Made by a program: the position numbers and the translations under genes. Of a stretch of DNA of 64,000 nucleotides, positions 7,843 through 18,634 are shown piece by piece. Numbering within the stretch: the stretch's first letter is position 1; every line of letters starts with the position of its first letter. This DNA comes from Psychrobacillus psychrotolerans (GTDB lineage Bacteria; Bacillota; Bacilli; Bacillales_A; Planococcaceae). Where the stretch lies: NCBI RefSeq assembly GCF_900115805.1, contig NZ_FOXU01000001.1, forward strand, positions 558,001 to 622,000, given 5' to 3'. Below the pieces are notes generated by a model, which saw only the letters and a program-made list of their open reading frames with translations, was not told where the DNA came from and did no database searches.

Positions 7843-9177
7843 TTAATACATTTTCAAGTATTGCTCACGTTCCCATGGGTGTACAGTCGTACGGAACATA
7901 TCCCATTCGATTTCTTTCGCTTCTACAAAGTTAGCGTAGATATGCTCACCAAGTGCTCCGCGAATAATTTCATTCTTACCTAATTCTTGTACAGCAGCAT
8001 GTAAAGTTGGAGGTAGATTATGAATACCATTTTCAATACGTTCCTCTTCTGTCATCACGTAAATATTACGGTCTACTGCTGGTGGAGGAGTTAGTTTATT
8101 TTTGATACCATCTAATCCTGCTTGTAGAATTACTGCCATTGCAAGATATGGATTTGCTGCAGGATCTACTGAACGAACTTCAATACGTGTACTTACACCT
8201 CTTGAAGAAGGAATTCGGATTAAAGGACTTCTATTTTGTCCTGACCAAGCTACATAACAAGGTGCTTCGTATCCAGGAACGAGACGTTTATACGAGTTAA
8301 CTAACGGGTTTGTAATCGCTGTAAAGCTTTGTACATGCTTCAGTACTCCAGCCATAAATTGCATAGCTGTTTCACTTAAGCCAATTTCAGCTGATTCATC
8401 ATAGAATGCATTGTTTTTCCCTTTAAATAGAGATACGTTAAAGTGCATTCCTGAACCATTTACACCAAATAGTGGTTTTGGCATGAATGTCGCATGCAAT
8501 CCGTGTTTACGTGCAATTGTTTTAACAACCAGTTTGAACGTTTGAATATTATCACATGCTGTCACTGCATCAGCATATTTAAAGTCAATTTCATGTTGAC
8601 CTGGAGCAACCTCATGATGAGATGCTTCAATTTCAAAGCCCATTTCCTCAAGTTCTAAAACGATATCACGGCGGCAGTTTTCACCCAAATCCATAGGTGC
8701 TAAGTCAAAGTAACCACCATGGTCATTCAGTTCAAGTGTTGGCTCTCCCGCCGCATCTAATTTGAATAGGAAAAATTCAGGTTCAGGTCCTAAGTTAAAG
8801 CTTGTAAATCCTAACTCTTCCATTTCCTTCAAGACACGTTTTAAATTATTACGAGGATCTCCTGCAAATGGAGTTCCGTCTGCTTTATTTACATCACAGA
8901 TTAAACGAGCTACTTTCCCTTTGCCCGTAATCCACGGGAATACTACCCATGTATCTAAATCTGGTACTAAGTACATATCTGATTCTTCAATTCGTACAAA
9001 TCCTTCAATAGAAGATCCGTCGAACATCATTTTATTGTCAAGAGCTTTATCGAGCTGACCCACTGGAATTTCTACGTTTTTAATCGTACCTAGTATGTCT
9101 GTAAACTGAAGACGAATAAAATTCACCTCATGTTCTTGAACGAACTTTTTAATATCCTCTTTTGTATACTTGCTCAT
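7843..9177 (-). CDS. glnA: Glutamine synthetase, type I-alpha
   Basis: 444-residue dodecameric enzyme making glutamine from glutamate, ammonia and ATP. The family motifs are present: the beta-grasp D-loop [10 protein letters not shown], the metal-binding glutamates in [10 protein letters not shown] and [18 protein letters not shown], the ATP-binding [10 protein letters not shown], and the NRSPLIRIP segment. The length and absence of the adenylylation region fit the GSI-alpha form of Gram-positives, which is feedback-inhibited and, when so, activates GlnR/TnrA. It is the second gene of glnR-glnA, 39 bases behind glnR, with an AGGAGAG ribosome-binding site. Confidence 0.98.
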   Translation of the reverse strand: MSKYTKEDIKKFVQEHEVNFIRLQFTDILGTIKNVEIPVGQLDKALDNKMMFDGSSIEGFVRIEESDMYLVPDLDTWVVFPWITGKGKVARLICDVNKADGTPFAGDPRNNLKRVLKEMEELGFTSFNLGPEPEFFLFKLDAAGEPTLELNDHGGYFDLAPMDLGENCRRDIVLELEEMGFEIEASHHEVAPGQHEIDFKYADAVTACDNIQTFKLVVKTIARKHGLHATFMPKPLFGVNGSGMHFNVSLFKGKNNAFYDESAEIGLSETAMQFMAGVLKHVQSFTAITNPLVNSYKRLVPGYEAPCYVAWSGQNRSPLIRIPSSRGVSTRIEVRSVDPAANPYLAMAVILQAGLDGIKNKLTPPPAVDRNIYVMTEEERIENGIHNLPPTLHAAVQELGKNEIIRGALGEHIYANFVEAKEIEWDMFRTTVHPWEREQYLKMY

Positions 9178-9215
9178 TATTTCACTCTCCTATTTAAGTT
9201 ATATATGAACCTCGA

Positions 9216-9599
9216 TTATCTGAAAAATCGAGATAGGTCCCCTTGTCGTAAAGAAGCTCTTTGTTGCCTTTGAGCTAAATGCATTTCTTCTTTTACAATC
9301 GCACGTAGTTCTCTGTCCGAAATCACTTGTCGAACATCTTTCGTAGTAATTGGACTATTCTTCATTTCAAAGATTTGTTTAATCCCAGCGATATTAACTC
9401 CTGTTTTTAGTAGATCCTTAATCTCTAAAAGTATATCTATATCATCCAATGAAAACATGCGTTGTTTACCTTCCGTCCGTGCAGGGTGAACCAGTTCTTG
9501 CTCTTCATAGTAACGAATTTGTCTAGCAGTCAAACCAGTCAGCTGCATAACAATATTCATCGAAAGTAATGGCATCGAGCGTCTCCATTCCTTTTCCAT
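9216..9599 (-). CDS. glnR: MerR-family nitrogen repressor GlnR
   Basis: 127-residue regulator with an N-terminal MerR winged helix (about 10-75; MNIVMQLTGLTARQIRYYEEQ) and a C-terminal tail that senses feedback-inhibited glutamine synthetase. It represses its own glnRA operon when nitrogen is plentiful. The ATG at 9599 has GGAGGTG at good distance; the GTG three bases upstream is possible. Two perfect GlnR/TnrA boxes stand in front. The short C-terminal extension favours GlnR over TnrA, as does linkage to glnA. Confidence 0.95.
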   Translation of the reverse strand: MEKEWRRSMPLLSMNIVMQLTGLTARQIRYYEEQELVHPARTEGKQRMFSLDDIDILLEIKDLLKTGVNIAGIKQIFEMKNSPITTKDVRQVISDRELRAIVKEEMHLAQRQQRASLRQGDLSRFFR

Positions 9600-9634
9600 C
9601 ACTGCACCTCCTAGTAGGTTATAAGATTATTATA

Positions 9635-9679
9635 TGTTATGTTAGCTAACATGTCAACATCATGTCAGGAAAACTAACA
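9635..9679 (-). promoter_or_regulatory. Two GlnR/TnrA operator boxes
   Basis: Both match TGTNA-N7-TNACA exactly: 9635-9651 (TGTTATGTTAGCTAACA) and 9663-9679 (TGTCAGGAAAACTAACA). Their centres are 28 bases apart. A double operator before glnRA is the arrangement known from B. subtilis. Confidence 0.9.
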
Positions 9680-9735
9680 ACTATTTTTCAGAAAATTAAA
9701 ACCACTTCCTTTTAATCGGAAATGGCTTCACTTTA

Positions 9736-10986
9736 CTATCTGTTTAACGTTTGTACGGCCCCTAAAATAGCATATTTCACATGTTCATATGTTAATCCAC
9801 CTTGGATAAACGCTGTATAAGGAGGACGAATCGGTCCATCAGCTGTTAACTCCATACTAGAACCTTGTACAAATGTACCTGCCGCCATTATGACATCATC
9901 TGCATAACCAGGCATATAAGCCGGTTCAGGCATAAATTGAGCATTTACCGGAGAATGCATTTGTATTGCTTTGCAAAATTGAATCATTTGTTCAGCATTT
10001 TGAAAAGAGACCGATTGTATTAAATCGGTGCGCGGCTCTGCAAAATGGGGTTCCGTGTTCATTCCTACCTCCTCTAAAAGAGCTGAAGTGAAGATAGCTC
10101 CTTTGACTGCCTGAGATACGACATGTGGGGCAAGGAAGAATCCTTGATACATATCCATTAGTGCATGTAAAGAAGCGCCTGCTTCCGCTCCTATACCAGG
10201 AGAAGTCATACGGTATGCACATTTAGTGACAAATTCTTCTTTACCCGCTATATAGCCACCAATTTTCGCTAGCCCACCACCTGGGTTTTTAATCAGAGAA
10301 CCAGCCATTAGATCTACCCCTACATCTGTAGGTTCCAACTCTTCTACAAATTCTCCATAACAATTGTCTACGAAAATTACTGCATCCTCTTTTATACTTC
10401 TAATTTCGATAACCATTTGCTTAATCTGATCTATTGTAAACGAAGGACGTACCGCATAGCCCTTCGAACGTTGAATAGCAATTACCTTAGTATTGCTTTT
10501 TACAGCATTTTTTACAGCATCCCAATTGATGTCCCCAGTTTCCAGTAAATCTATATGATTATACGATATACCAAAGTCGGCTAAAGACCCTGTATCCTCT
10601 TCTCCACCACTTACGATCGATTGTAACGTGTCGTAAGGTTTACCGGTTATATATAGCAATTCGTCCTGTGGTCTTAAGACGCCGAACAAACTAATAGAAA
10701 TAGCATGTGTACCTGAAATAATTTGAGGGCGAACAAGCGCAGCTTCTGAACCAAATGTCGTTGCATACACTTTTTCTAATGTATCTCGTCCCTCATCATC
10801 ATAGCCATATCCAAAGGATGGGTGAAAATGATGATCACTAACACCATGTGTCTTAAAGGCTTGAATTACTTTTTGTTGATTTAAAAAGGCAGTTTTTTCT
10901 ACAAGCTTTTGATATGGCGCTACTTTGGATTCTACCTTCTCAGCAAGCTCTAATATTTCCTTCGATAAAGTTGTTGTAAATGTCAT
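9736..10986 (-). CDS. ynbB: PLP-dependent methionine gamma-lyase-like protein YnbB
   Basis: 416-residue PLP enzyme of the aluminium-resistance/YnbB family (Met gamma-lyase-like fold). The cofactor lysine is expected at Lys233 in AGSLIKNPGGG, with the PLP-ring aspartate at Asp207 (FVDNCYGEF). The glycine-rich substrate region and the HFHPSFGYGYDDEGRD start are family hallmarks. The physiological substrate is uncertain. It lies immediately upstream of glnR, as in B. subtilis, but beyond the GlnR boxes and so outside the glnRA transcription unit. Confidence 0.9.
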   Translation of the reverse strand: MTFTTTLSKEILELAEKVESKVAPYQKLVEKTAFLNQQKVIQAFKTHGVSDHHFHPSFGYGYDDEGRDTLEKVYATTFGSEAALVRPQIISGTHAISISLFGVLRPQDELLYITGKPYDTLQSIVSGGEEDTGSLADFGISYNHIDLLETGDINWDAVKNAVKSNTKVIAIQRSKGYAVRPSFTIDQIKQMVIEIRSIKEDAVIFVDNCYGEFVEELEPTDVGVDLMAGSLIKNPGGGLAKIGGYIAGKEEFVTKCAYRMTSPGIGAEAGASLHALMDMYQGFFLAPHVVSQAVKGAIFTSALLEEVGMNTEPHFAEPRTDLIQSVSFQNAEQMIQFCKAIQMHSPVNAQFMPEPAYMPGYADDVIMAAGTFVQGSSMELTADGPIRPPYTAFIQGGLTYEHVKYAILGAVQTLNR

Positions 10987-11139
10987 GTTATATTCTCCTA
11001 ATATTTATATTACAAATAGAAAAGACTAATCTCATAAATGAAATTAGCCCTTAGTTATTATCAAATATACCTTGGCCTATTTGAGCCCAGACTTTATCGA
11101 GCTCTATCGATAAAGACCACTGTAATTTGATAAGTTAAG

Positions 11140-11439
11140 TTAGAACTGTAACTCGCCGTCCCAGTCCATCATACCACCAGCAATGTTCGTAACCTCATAT
11201 CCGTTTTCCTCTAAAATCTCACAGGCCATTGCACTACGGCCACCCGCTTTACAAACTATGTAATGAGGAACTGATTTGTCGAGTTGATCCATGCTGTTTT
11301 CGATTTGACCTAAAGCGATATGTTTAGCTCCAGGAATAATCCCAGTTGCCACTTCATCACTTTCACGTACATCTATGACACTGATTTGCTCACCAGCATC
11401 TAATTTTTCTAAAAGTTGTTCTGTTGTAATAACATTCAT
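11140..11439 (-). CDS. Single-domain rhodanese-like protein
   Basis: 99-residue rhodanese (sulfurtransferase) domain with the catalytic cysteine at Cys63 in the loop CKAGGRSA. The loop composition fits a thiosulfate or persulfide carrier rather than a Cdc25-like phosphatase. Cytoplasmic; no signal peptide. The ATG at 11439 has a GGAGAG site. It lies between hfq and ynbB on the same strand but with gaps that suggest its own promoter. The partner in sulfur transfer is unknown. Confidence 0.9.
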   Translation of the reverse strand: MNVITTEQLLEKLDAGEQISVIDVRESDEVATGIIPGAKHIALGQIENSMDQLDKSVPHYIVCKAGGRSAMACEILEENGYEVTNIAGGMMDWDGELQF

Positions 11440-11513
11440 TTTAAACTCTCCGCTTCTGTGATTTCTTCTATAAAATCATAATGGGAGCATAGCTATCTGT
11501 CAAACAATCCATA

Positions 11514-11735
11514 TTATTCTTCTGTCAGTTTAACTGGTTTTGAAGGAGCAAATGTGGAAATTGCATGTTTGTAGATTAACTGTTGCTTGCCATCTGATTC
11601 AAACAGGACAGTGAAATTATCGTATGACTTAACTAACCCTTTTAGTTGGAAACCATTTAACAAAAATACTGTTACAAAAATGTCGTTTTTTCTAAGTTGA
11701 TTTAAATATAAATCCTGAATATTTGTAGGTTTCAT
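11514..11735 (-). CDS. hfq: RNA chaperone Hfq
   Basis: 73-residue Sm-like protein forming a hexameric ring that binds small RNAs and A-rich mRNA. It contains the Sm1 motif ([14 protein letters not shown]) and the Sm2 motif with YKHAIS, the Gram-positive equivalent of the E. coli YKHA signature. The ATG at 11735 ([14 protein letters not shown]) matches the B. subtilis start and has GGGGG at -12; a longer frame to 11756 is less likely. It follows miaA by about 60 bases, the common miaA-hfq order. Confidence 0.95.
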   Translation of the reverse strand: MKPTNIQDLYLNQLRKNDIFVTVFLLNGFQLKGLVKSYDNFTVLFESDGKQQLIYKHAISTFAPSKPVKLTEE

Positions 11736-11798
11736 CCCAATACCCCCATTATACAATTTGCATGTTTAAACACACTACTATGTTAATATTCGCTTTTT

Positions 11799-12719
11799 TT
11801 ATTCTTTTTCCTGCATAAACTCATTAATTTCTTTCAATATTTTTTTTGCATCCGTGAAAGGATTAAACCAATTAATAGCCATTTTGTTTCGGAAATAGGT
11901 TAGTTGCCTTTTTGCATACCTTCTCGAGTTTTGCTTTAATTGTTCTATTGCATCTTCGATGGAAACATCTCCGTCCAAATAAGCATATATTTCTTTATAG
12001 CCAATTGCCTGGATGGATTGCACATCTCTGATCCCTTTACTATGGAGCATTTTCACTTCTTCTAGAAGGCCATTTTCCAACATTATATCTACTCGCTGAT
12101 TGATACGATTATATAATTGCTCCCGATCTATGGACAGGCCAATAATATAATGATGATATACTTTCTCATGGCCTTGGTTTTGCTCTATAGCATTCTTTTG
12201 TTTCCCTGTAAGCTCTACTCGTTCAATTGCCCGAATTACCCGTTGGACGTTATTCGGATGTATTTCCATTGCTGCTTCTGGATCCAGAGAATGCAAAAGG
12301 TCAAATAGATCATCAGGAGACATTTTTTCTAATTCGGCGAGTCTGTTTTCATCGCGATCCGGTTGTTCCGTAAATCTAAAGTCAAACAGAACCGACTGAA
12401 TATATAGACCAGTTCCTCCTACTATTATCGGAAGTTTACCTCTTGCTGTAATTTCTTCAATTTTTCCTCGAACGAGGCTTTGGTACTCCGCTACAGAGAA
12501 ACTCTCTTCTGGACTTTTAATATCTAGAAGATGATGAGGAATTCCCTCCATTTCTTCTTTTGTAACTTTTGCAGTTCCAATATCAAGCTCACGGTACACC
12601 TGCATAGAGTCGCCATTAATAATTTCTCCATTAAATGCTTTAGCCAATTCAATACTTAAAGCTGTTTTCCCAACAGCAGTTGGCCCGACTATAGCAATTA
12701 CGTTTGTTCTATTTAGCAT
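11799..12719 (-). CDS. miaA: tRNA dimethylallyltransferase
   Basis: MiaA adds a dimethylallyl group from DMAPP to A37 of tRNAs reading UNN codons. With the ATG at 12719 it has 306 residues; the P-loop GPTAVGKT lies at 12-19 and the conserved DSMQVY and GTAKVT segments follow. The C-terminus keeps the [12 protein letters not shown] tRNA-binding motif. The start shares one base with the upstream hydrolase stop (TAATG), so translation is probably coupled. A TTG at 12734 is an alternative start. Confidence 0.95.
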   Translation of the reverse strand: MLNRTNVIAIVGPTAVGKTALSIELAKAFNGEIINGDSMQVYRELDIGTAKVTKEEMEGIPHHLLDIKSPEESFSVAEYQSLVRGKIEEITARGKLPIIVGGTGLYIQSVLFDFRFTEQPDRDENRLAELEKMSPDDLFDLLHSLDPEAAMEIHPNNVQRVIRAIERVELTGKQKNAIEQNQGHEKVYHHYIIGLSIDREQLYNRINQRVDIMLENGLLEEVKMLHSKGIRDVQSIQAIGYKEIYAYLDGDVSIEDAIEQLKQNSRRYAKRQLTYFRNKMAINWFNPFTDAKKILKEINEFMQEKE

Positions 12720-13609
12720 TATTCCAACATCCAATTTACAATTATTTCATATGTTTGAAGTTTGTTTACCTCTTTTAGTATTTCATGCCTTGCATCCTCT
12801 ACCAAATGGACAGTAACTTTAGACATTCCGACTTTTTTATAGCCCTTTGCGACTTTAAATAAATCCTTGCCATCCTTACCAACAGGGTCCTTGATACCAC
12901 TAATAATTAAAACAGGTAAATCTTTTTTTATATGATTATTTTTTTTGTCATCGTGGATTATTCTTAAGCCATCAAATAGGTCTATATAAAATCGGTTCGA
13001 TGGTACGAAACCACATAGTGGATCTTCTATATATTTTTGCACTTCTGTTTCATCAGTTGTAAGCCAGTCAAATGGCGTCTTCGTATCTTGAATTTGTTTA
13101 TTAAATCCTCCGAATGCCATACCATTTATCAAAGTCCCTTCAGATTTTGGGCTTTTAGCAGCGGATACAAGCTGAGCGACCACTTTACCGATTTCACCCA
13201 TAACTCCAGGACTAAAAGTAGTACCTGAAAGGACCACTTTAGTTAATGAGTCGCTATACTTTTGCATATATCTACGAGCTACAAACGACCCCATACTATG
13301 GCCAAATAGAATGAGCGGCATATCACCCAAATCCTCTCGCACATGCAATAACACTTCCCGAACATCTTCTGTTACACGCTCGAATCCTAACTTATCTGCA
13401 AAATAGCCAAATTCACCGTTTTTTTCAGCAGTTATGCCATGACCACGATGATCATGACCAGTAACGACAAAACCTTTACTCATTAAAAATGTTGCGAATT
13501 CATCATAACGACCGATATGCTCTACCATTCCATGCAGAAGATGGATATGAGCTATTGGGGGTATATCAGGGGAAAACTTCACAATATGAATAAGATGATT
13601 ATCTGACAT
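12719..13609 (-). CDS. Alpha/beta hydrolase, monoacylglycerol lipase/lysophospholipase type
   Basis: 296-residue serine hydrolase of the PldB (Hydrolase_4) family. The nucleophile elbow GHSMG places Ser105; the acid is expected in ISGIKDPVG and the histidine in EDARHEIL near residue 275. The oxyanion segment [12 protein letters not shown] is characteristic of monoglyceride lipase-like enzymes. No signal peptide, so it acts in the cytoplasm or at the inner membrane face. It is coupled to miaA and follows glpD, so it may contribute glycerol from lipids; that link is inference. Confidence 0.85.
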   Translation of the reverse strand: MSDNHLIHIVKFSPDIPPIAHIHLLHGMVEHIGRYDEFATFLMSKGFVVTGHDHRGHGITAEKNGEFGYFADKLGFERVTEDVREVLLHVREDLGDMPLILFGHSMGSFVARRYMQKYSDSLTKVVLSGTTFSPGVMGEIGKVVAQLVSAAKSPKSEGTLINGMAFGGFNKQIQDTKTPFDWLTTDETEVQKYIEDPLCGFVPSNRFYIDLFDGLRIIHDDKKNNHIKKDLPVLIISGIKDPVGKDGKDLFKVAKGYKKVGMSKVTVHLVEDARHEILKEVNKLQTYEIIVNWMLE

Positions 13610-13634
13610 TTTGCCTTCTAAGATAGTTTTCAGC

Positions 13635-15281
13635 TTAATCCCTGCTTTCTTTTAATGTAGCTTCGGTATAAAGTATTTCTAGTTGTTTATTAAACGCAGT
13701 CGTTTCTTCTTTAGAGTAATGCAATAATTGCTCCATCACTTTTACTACTTCTTCTTTATACTCTTTAAAATGCTGTATATCAAAATAGAGCATACCTGTT
13801 CTTCTTACTAAAAAGTCTACAGGAGAATATGCCATTTCTTCATGCACCGCGTAATAGATTTGAGCGATAAGCGATAAAGGCAAAGTTGAAGGGATAGTAG
13901 AAAGAATTTGTGCATTTTGAAATACTTTATCGACATTCGTCCCATACATTTTAGCCAATTTTCTACCTTCTATACGAGATAGACCATAAGCTGGAGCCAC
14001 TTCTTCCTTCTGAGTAAGAAAGGCTTCCCATTGCTCAGAGCCGCCAATATCCCCACCGGATAATGATAAACGCTTAGTTACACATGGACCATATTTTTCA
14101 TTTCCTAATTGTTTGGATATTTTATCTACTATTGTTTCTGCCATTTTCCGATATCCTGTTAGTTTACCTCCAGCTATTGTAAATAAGCCTGCCTCCGATT
14201 GCCAAATCTCATCTTTTCGAGAAATTTCAGATGGATCCTTTCCATCCTCATATATTAATGGACGAACCCCTGCCCAAGTAGACTCCACTTGATTTGCTGT
14301 AACGTGAACTAATGGAAACATAGCATGAATGGCTTCAATTAGATAATCGACATCTTCCGGCGTTGCTACAGGATGTCGAATATCACCTTCAAAGAATGTA
14401 TCCGTAGTCCCTACATATGTTTTTCCATCTCTTGGGATAGCAAAAACCATTCGTTTATCAGGAGTATCAAAATAGACAGCTTGTTTAAGAGGGAAAACAG
14501 ATTGATCGATAACCACATGAACACCTTTTGTGAGCTTCAGTTTTTTGTTATTTTCAATAGCATCTAAAGCACGAACTCCATCTACCCAAGGACCAGTAGC
14601 ATTTACTATTTTTTTTGCATGAATCGAAATTCTTTTATTGCTTACTGTATCTACAATTTCCGCTCCAATTACCTGGTTATAGTCATCATAAATAAAGGAA
14701 CGAGCTTTAGCATAGTTTAAGCACACTGCCCCTTTTTCCATTGCTTTTTTCATGACCTCAATGGTTAGTCGAGCATCGTCCGTACGATATTCAACATAAT
14801 AACCTCCACCAAGTAAACCTTTACTTTTTAGGAGGGGTTCTTTTTCCAGAGCTTCATGGTCAGAAAGCATTAATCTTCTCTCATCTTTTTTGACACCAGC
14901 TAAATAATCATACATTTTCAACCCAGCTGATGTAGTGAGAGGACCAAATGTTCCTTTTTTATGAAAGGGCAGTAGCATCCATATAGGCTCCGTCACATGA
15001 ACTGCATTTTCATACACTATTTCTCTTTCTTTGCCTACATCCGCAACCATTTTCACTTCTAATTGCTTTAAATATCGTAAACCACCATGCACAAGTTTTG
15101 TTGACCGACTAGAAGTTCCCGCAGCAAAATCCTGCATCTCTACTAACGCAACAGACATGCCTCGAGTAACGGCATCTAGCGCAATACCCGCCCCGGTTAT
15201 ACCTCCACCTATCACCAATAAGTCAAACTCATAATAATTTAAAGTATTCACTATTTGCTCGCGTTCTACAGAAGACTTCAA
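13635..15281 (-). CDS. glpD: Aerobic glycerol-3-phosphate dehydrogenase
   Basis: 548-residue FAD flavoprotein oxidising glycerol-3-phosphate to dihydroxyacetone phosphate and passing electrons to quinone at the membrane. The N-terminal FAD-binding GGGITGAG loop is at about residues 21-28, followed by a DAO domain and the C-terminal DAO_C domain. It begins with TTG directly after the glpK TGA stop, with the ribosome-binding site GAGGTGGA inside glpK. The immediate junction makes glpK-glpD a tightly coupled pair. Confidence 0.96.
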   Translation of the reverse strand: MKSSVEREQIVNTLNYYEFDLLVIGGGITGAGIALDAVTRGMSVALVEMQDFAAGTSSRSTKLVHGGLRYLKQLEVKMVADVGKEREIVYENAVHVTEPIWMLLPFHKKGTFGPLTTSAGLKMYDYLAGVKKDERRLMLSDHEALEKEPLLKSKGLLGGGYYVEYRTDDARLTIEVMKKAMEKGAVCLNYAKARSFIYDDYNQVIGAEIVDTVSNKRISIHAKKIVNATGPWVDGVRALDAIENNKKLKLTKGVHVVIDQSVFPLKQAVYFDTPDKRMVFAIPRDGKTYVGTTDTFFEGDIRHPVATPEDVDYLIEAIHAMFPLVHVTANQVESTWAGVRPLIYEDGKDPSEISRKDEIWQSEAGLFTIAGGKLTGYRKMAETIVDKISKQLGNEKYGPCVTKRLSLSGGDIGGSEQWEAFLTQKEEVAPAYGLSRIEGRKLAKMYGTNVDKVFQNAQILSTIPSTLPLSLIAQIYYAVHEEMAYSPVDFLVRRTGMLYFDIQHFKEYKEEVVKVMEQLLHYSKEETTAFNKQLEILYTEATLKESRD

Positions 15282-16805
<1,524 letters not shown>

Positions 16806-18614
16806 CTACATAACTCGTTTGAACATTTTCTCCACTTCATAAGTAGAAAAATGTATGATAACTGGTCTACCATGTGGACAAGTCAATGGATGCTTTGCAT
16901 TTTTTAAGCTTTCAAGCAGCTGCTCCATATCCCTCATTGTTAAATAATGATTTGCTTTGATAGAAAGCTTACAGCTCATCATAATTGCTGCATGTTCTCG
17001 CAGTTTTTTTATATCTGTTTTACGGTTATTCAATACTTGTTCGATTAGGCCTTCAATAATCTTCGTTTCTTGACCCTTAGGGAACCATGTAGGATAATCT
17101 CTTACGACAAAGCTTGAAGAACCAAACTCCTCTAAAAATATCCCTACATTTATTAATTCATCCAAAGACTCTTTAATACGGTATGCCTCGTCCAAAGAAT
17201 AGTGAAAAGTTAGCGGCAGCAACAACGATTGTCGCTCATCTGCATTTACTTCCCCTATCTTCTCCTTGTAAAACTCATATTTAACCCGTTCTTGTGCAGC
17301 ATGTTGATCTATTAAGTAAAAACCATCATCACTTTGGGCAACAATGTATGTTCCATGGATTTGACCTACTACATGTAAATCAGGAAATGGCTTCTTCTCT
17401 TCGATATTTTCAATTGGTTGGACTTCGAAGTCTGTAAGCGGATCTACTTCTTCATATATGATACTTGTCTGTTTTTCAGGTGAACTGTGAGCCTGGTCAA
17501 AATACACTCCATCATTGGCAGGTGTTATTGGATCCTTTTGAACTGGCTCATACGTCTGTTTAAAGAAATTGAATTGTACACTTGGTTGCTTTTTCTCAAC
17601 TGGCTTCTCTATAATTTCTGGTGGTTTCTGCACTCGATGCATAATAGAACGGATTGTTATACGAACCAATTCCATTAGCTCTTTTTCTTTGCTTAGTCGA
17701 ATTTGATGCTTGGCCGGATGAACATTGACATCGGTAAGAATTGGATCCATTTCAATATTTAGGACTACTATTGGATATCTACCTATCGGCAACAATGTAT
17801 GGTAGCTATCTACTATCGCATTATTTATACCATAGTGCTTTACCCAACGACCGTTCACTAAAACCGTTATATAGTTTTTAGATGCTCTCGTTATTTCTGG
17901 CAATGTCGCAAAACCAGAAATACGAAAATCCGATGAATCATTGTCGAAAGCGACCATTTTTTTCACGTTAGATATTCCGTATATGGCAGCCAAAACTTGT
18001 TTTAAATCGCCTCTACCACTCGTCTGCATAATGGTTTGTTGATTGTGCGTAAGTTTAAAGGCAATCCCTGGATAACTGATTGCTAAGCGATTTATCAAAT
18101 CTATTGAATGACCTAATTCCGTTTGAATCGTCTTCAAGTATTTTAAACGAGCTGGCGTATTGTAAAATAGTTGACTTACAACAATATCCGTTCCTCTCCG
18201 AATCGGACCTGGGGTATTAGATATTACCCTCCCACCTTCTAACTCTACTTTTGACCCAATATTTTCACCATTTGATGTCCATAAACTAATCTTAGATACA
18301 GAGGCTATACTAGCAAGTGCCTCTCCCCGAAAACCTAATGAACGGATTCTAAAAAGGTCATGCTCTGTAGTTATTTTAGAGGTCGCATGTCTAGAAAATG
18401 ATTTTAGCGCATCATCTGCGTCCATCCCCTTACCATTATCGGTAACTTGAATTTTAGACAGTCCTGCTTCTTCCAGCGTAATTTCAATAGAAGTACTATC
18501 AGCATCTATGGCATTTTCAACTAATTCTTTTACAACAGAAGCTGGTCTTTCCACCACTTCACCGGCTGCAATTTTGTTGGACAGCAATTCGTCCATTACA
18601 ATGATTTGTCCCAT
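16806..18614 (-). CDS. mutL: DNA mismatch repair protein MutL
   Basis: 602-residue GHKL ATPase with latent endonuclease. The N-terminal ATP lid shows NAIDADS, DNGKGMD and GFRGEALASIASVS; the DVNVHPAKHQIR segment follows. The C-terminal domain has the metal-binding endonuclease motif DQHAAQERVKYE and the CPHGRP motif, as expected for species lacking MutH. The ATG at 18614 fits the TAGGTGA site best; a GTG three codons upstream is possible. It starts 20 bases after mutS. Confidence 0.97.
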   Translation of the reverse strand: MGQIIVMDELLSNKIAAGEVVERPASVVKELVENAIDADSTSIEITLEEAGLSKIQVTDNGKGMDADDALKSFSRHATSKITTEHDLFRIRSLGFRGEALASIASVSKISLWTSNGENIGSKVELEGGRVISNTPGPIRRGTDIVVSQLFYNTPARLKYLKTIQTELGHSIDLINRLAISYPGIAFKLTHNQQTIMQTSGRGDLKQVLAAIYGISNVKKMVAFDNDSSDFRISGFATLPEITRASKNYITVLVNGRWVKHYGINNAIVDSYHTLLPIGRYPIVVLNIEMDPILTDVNVHPAKHQIRLSKEKELMELVRITIRSIMHRVQKPPEIIEKPVEKKQPSVQFNFFKQTYEPVQKDPITPANDGVYFDQAHSSPEKQTSIIYEEVDPLTDFEVQPIENIEEKKPFPDLHVVGQIHGTYIVAQSDDGFYLIDQHAAQERVKYEFYKEKIGEVNADERQSLLLPLTFHYSLDEAYRIKESLDELINVGIFLEEFGSSSFVVRDYPTWFPKGQETKIIEGLIEQVLNNRKTDIKKLREHAAIMMSCKLSIKANHYLTMRDMEQLLESLKNAKHPLTCPHGRPVIIHFSTYEVEKMFKRVM

Positions 18615-18634
18615 TTCATTCACCTACTTTTGGG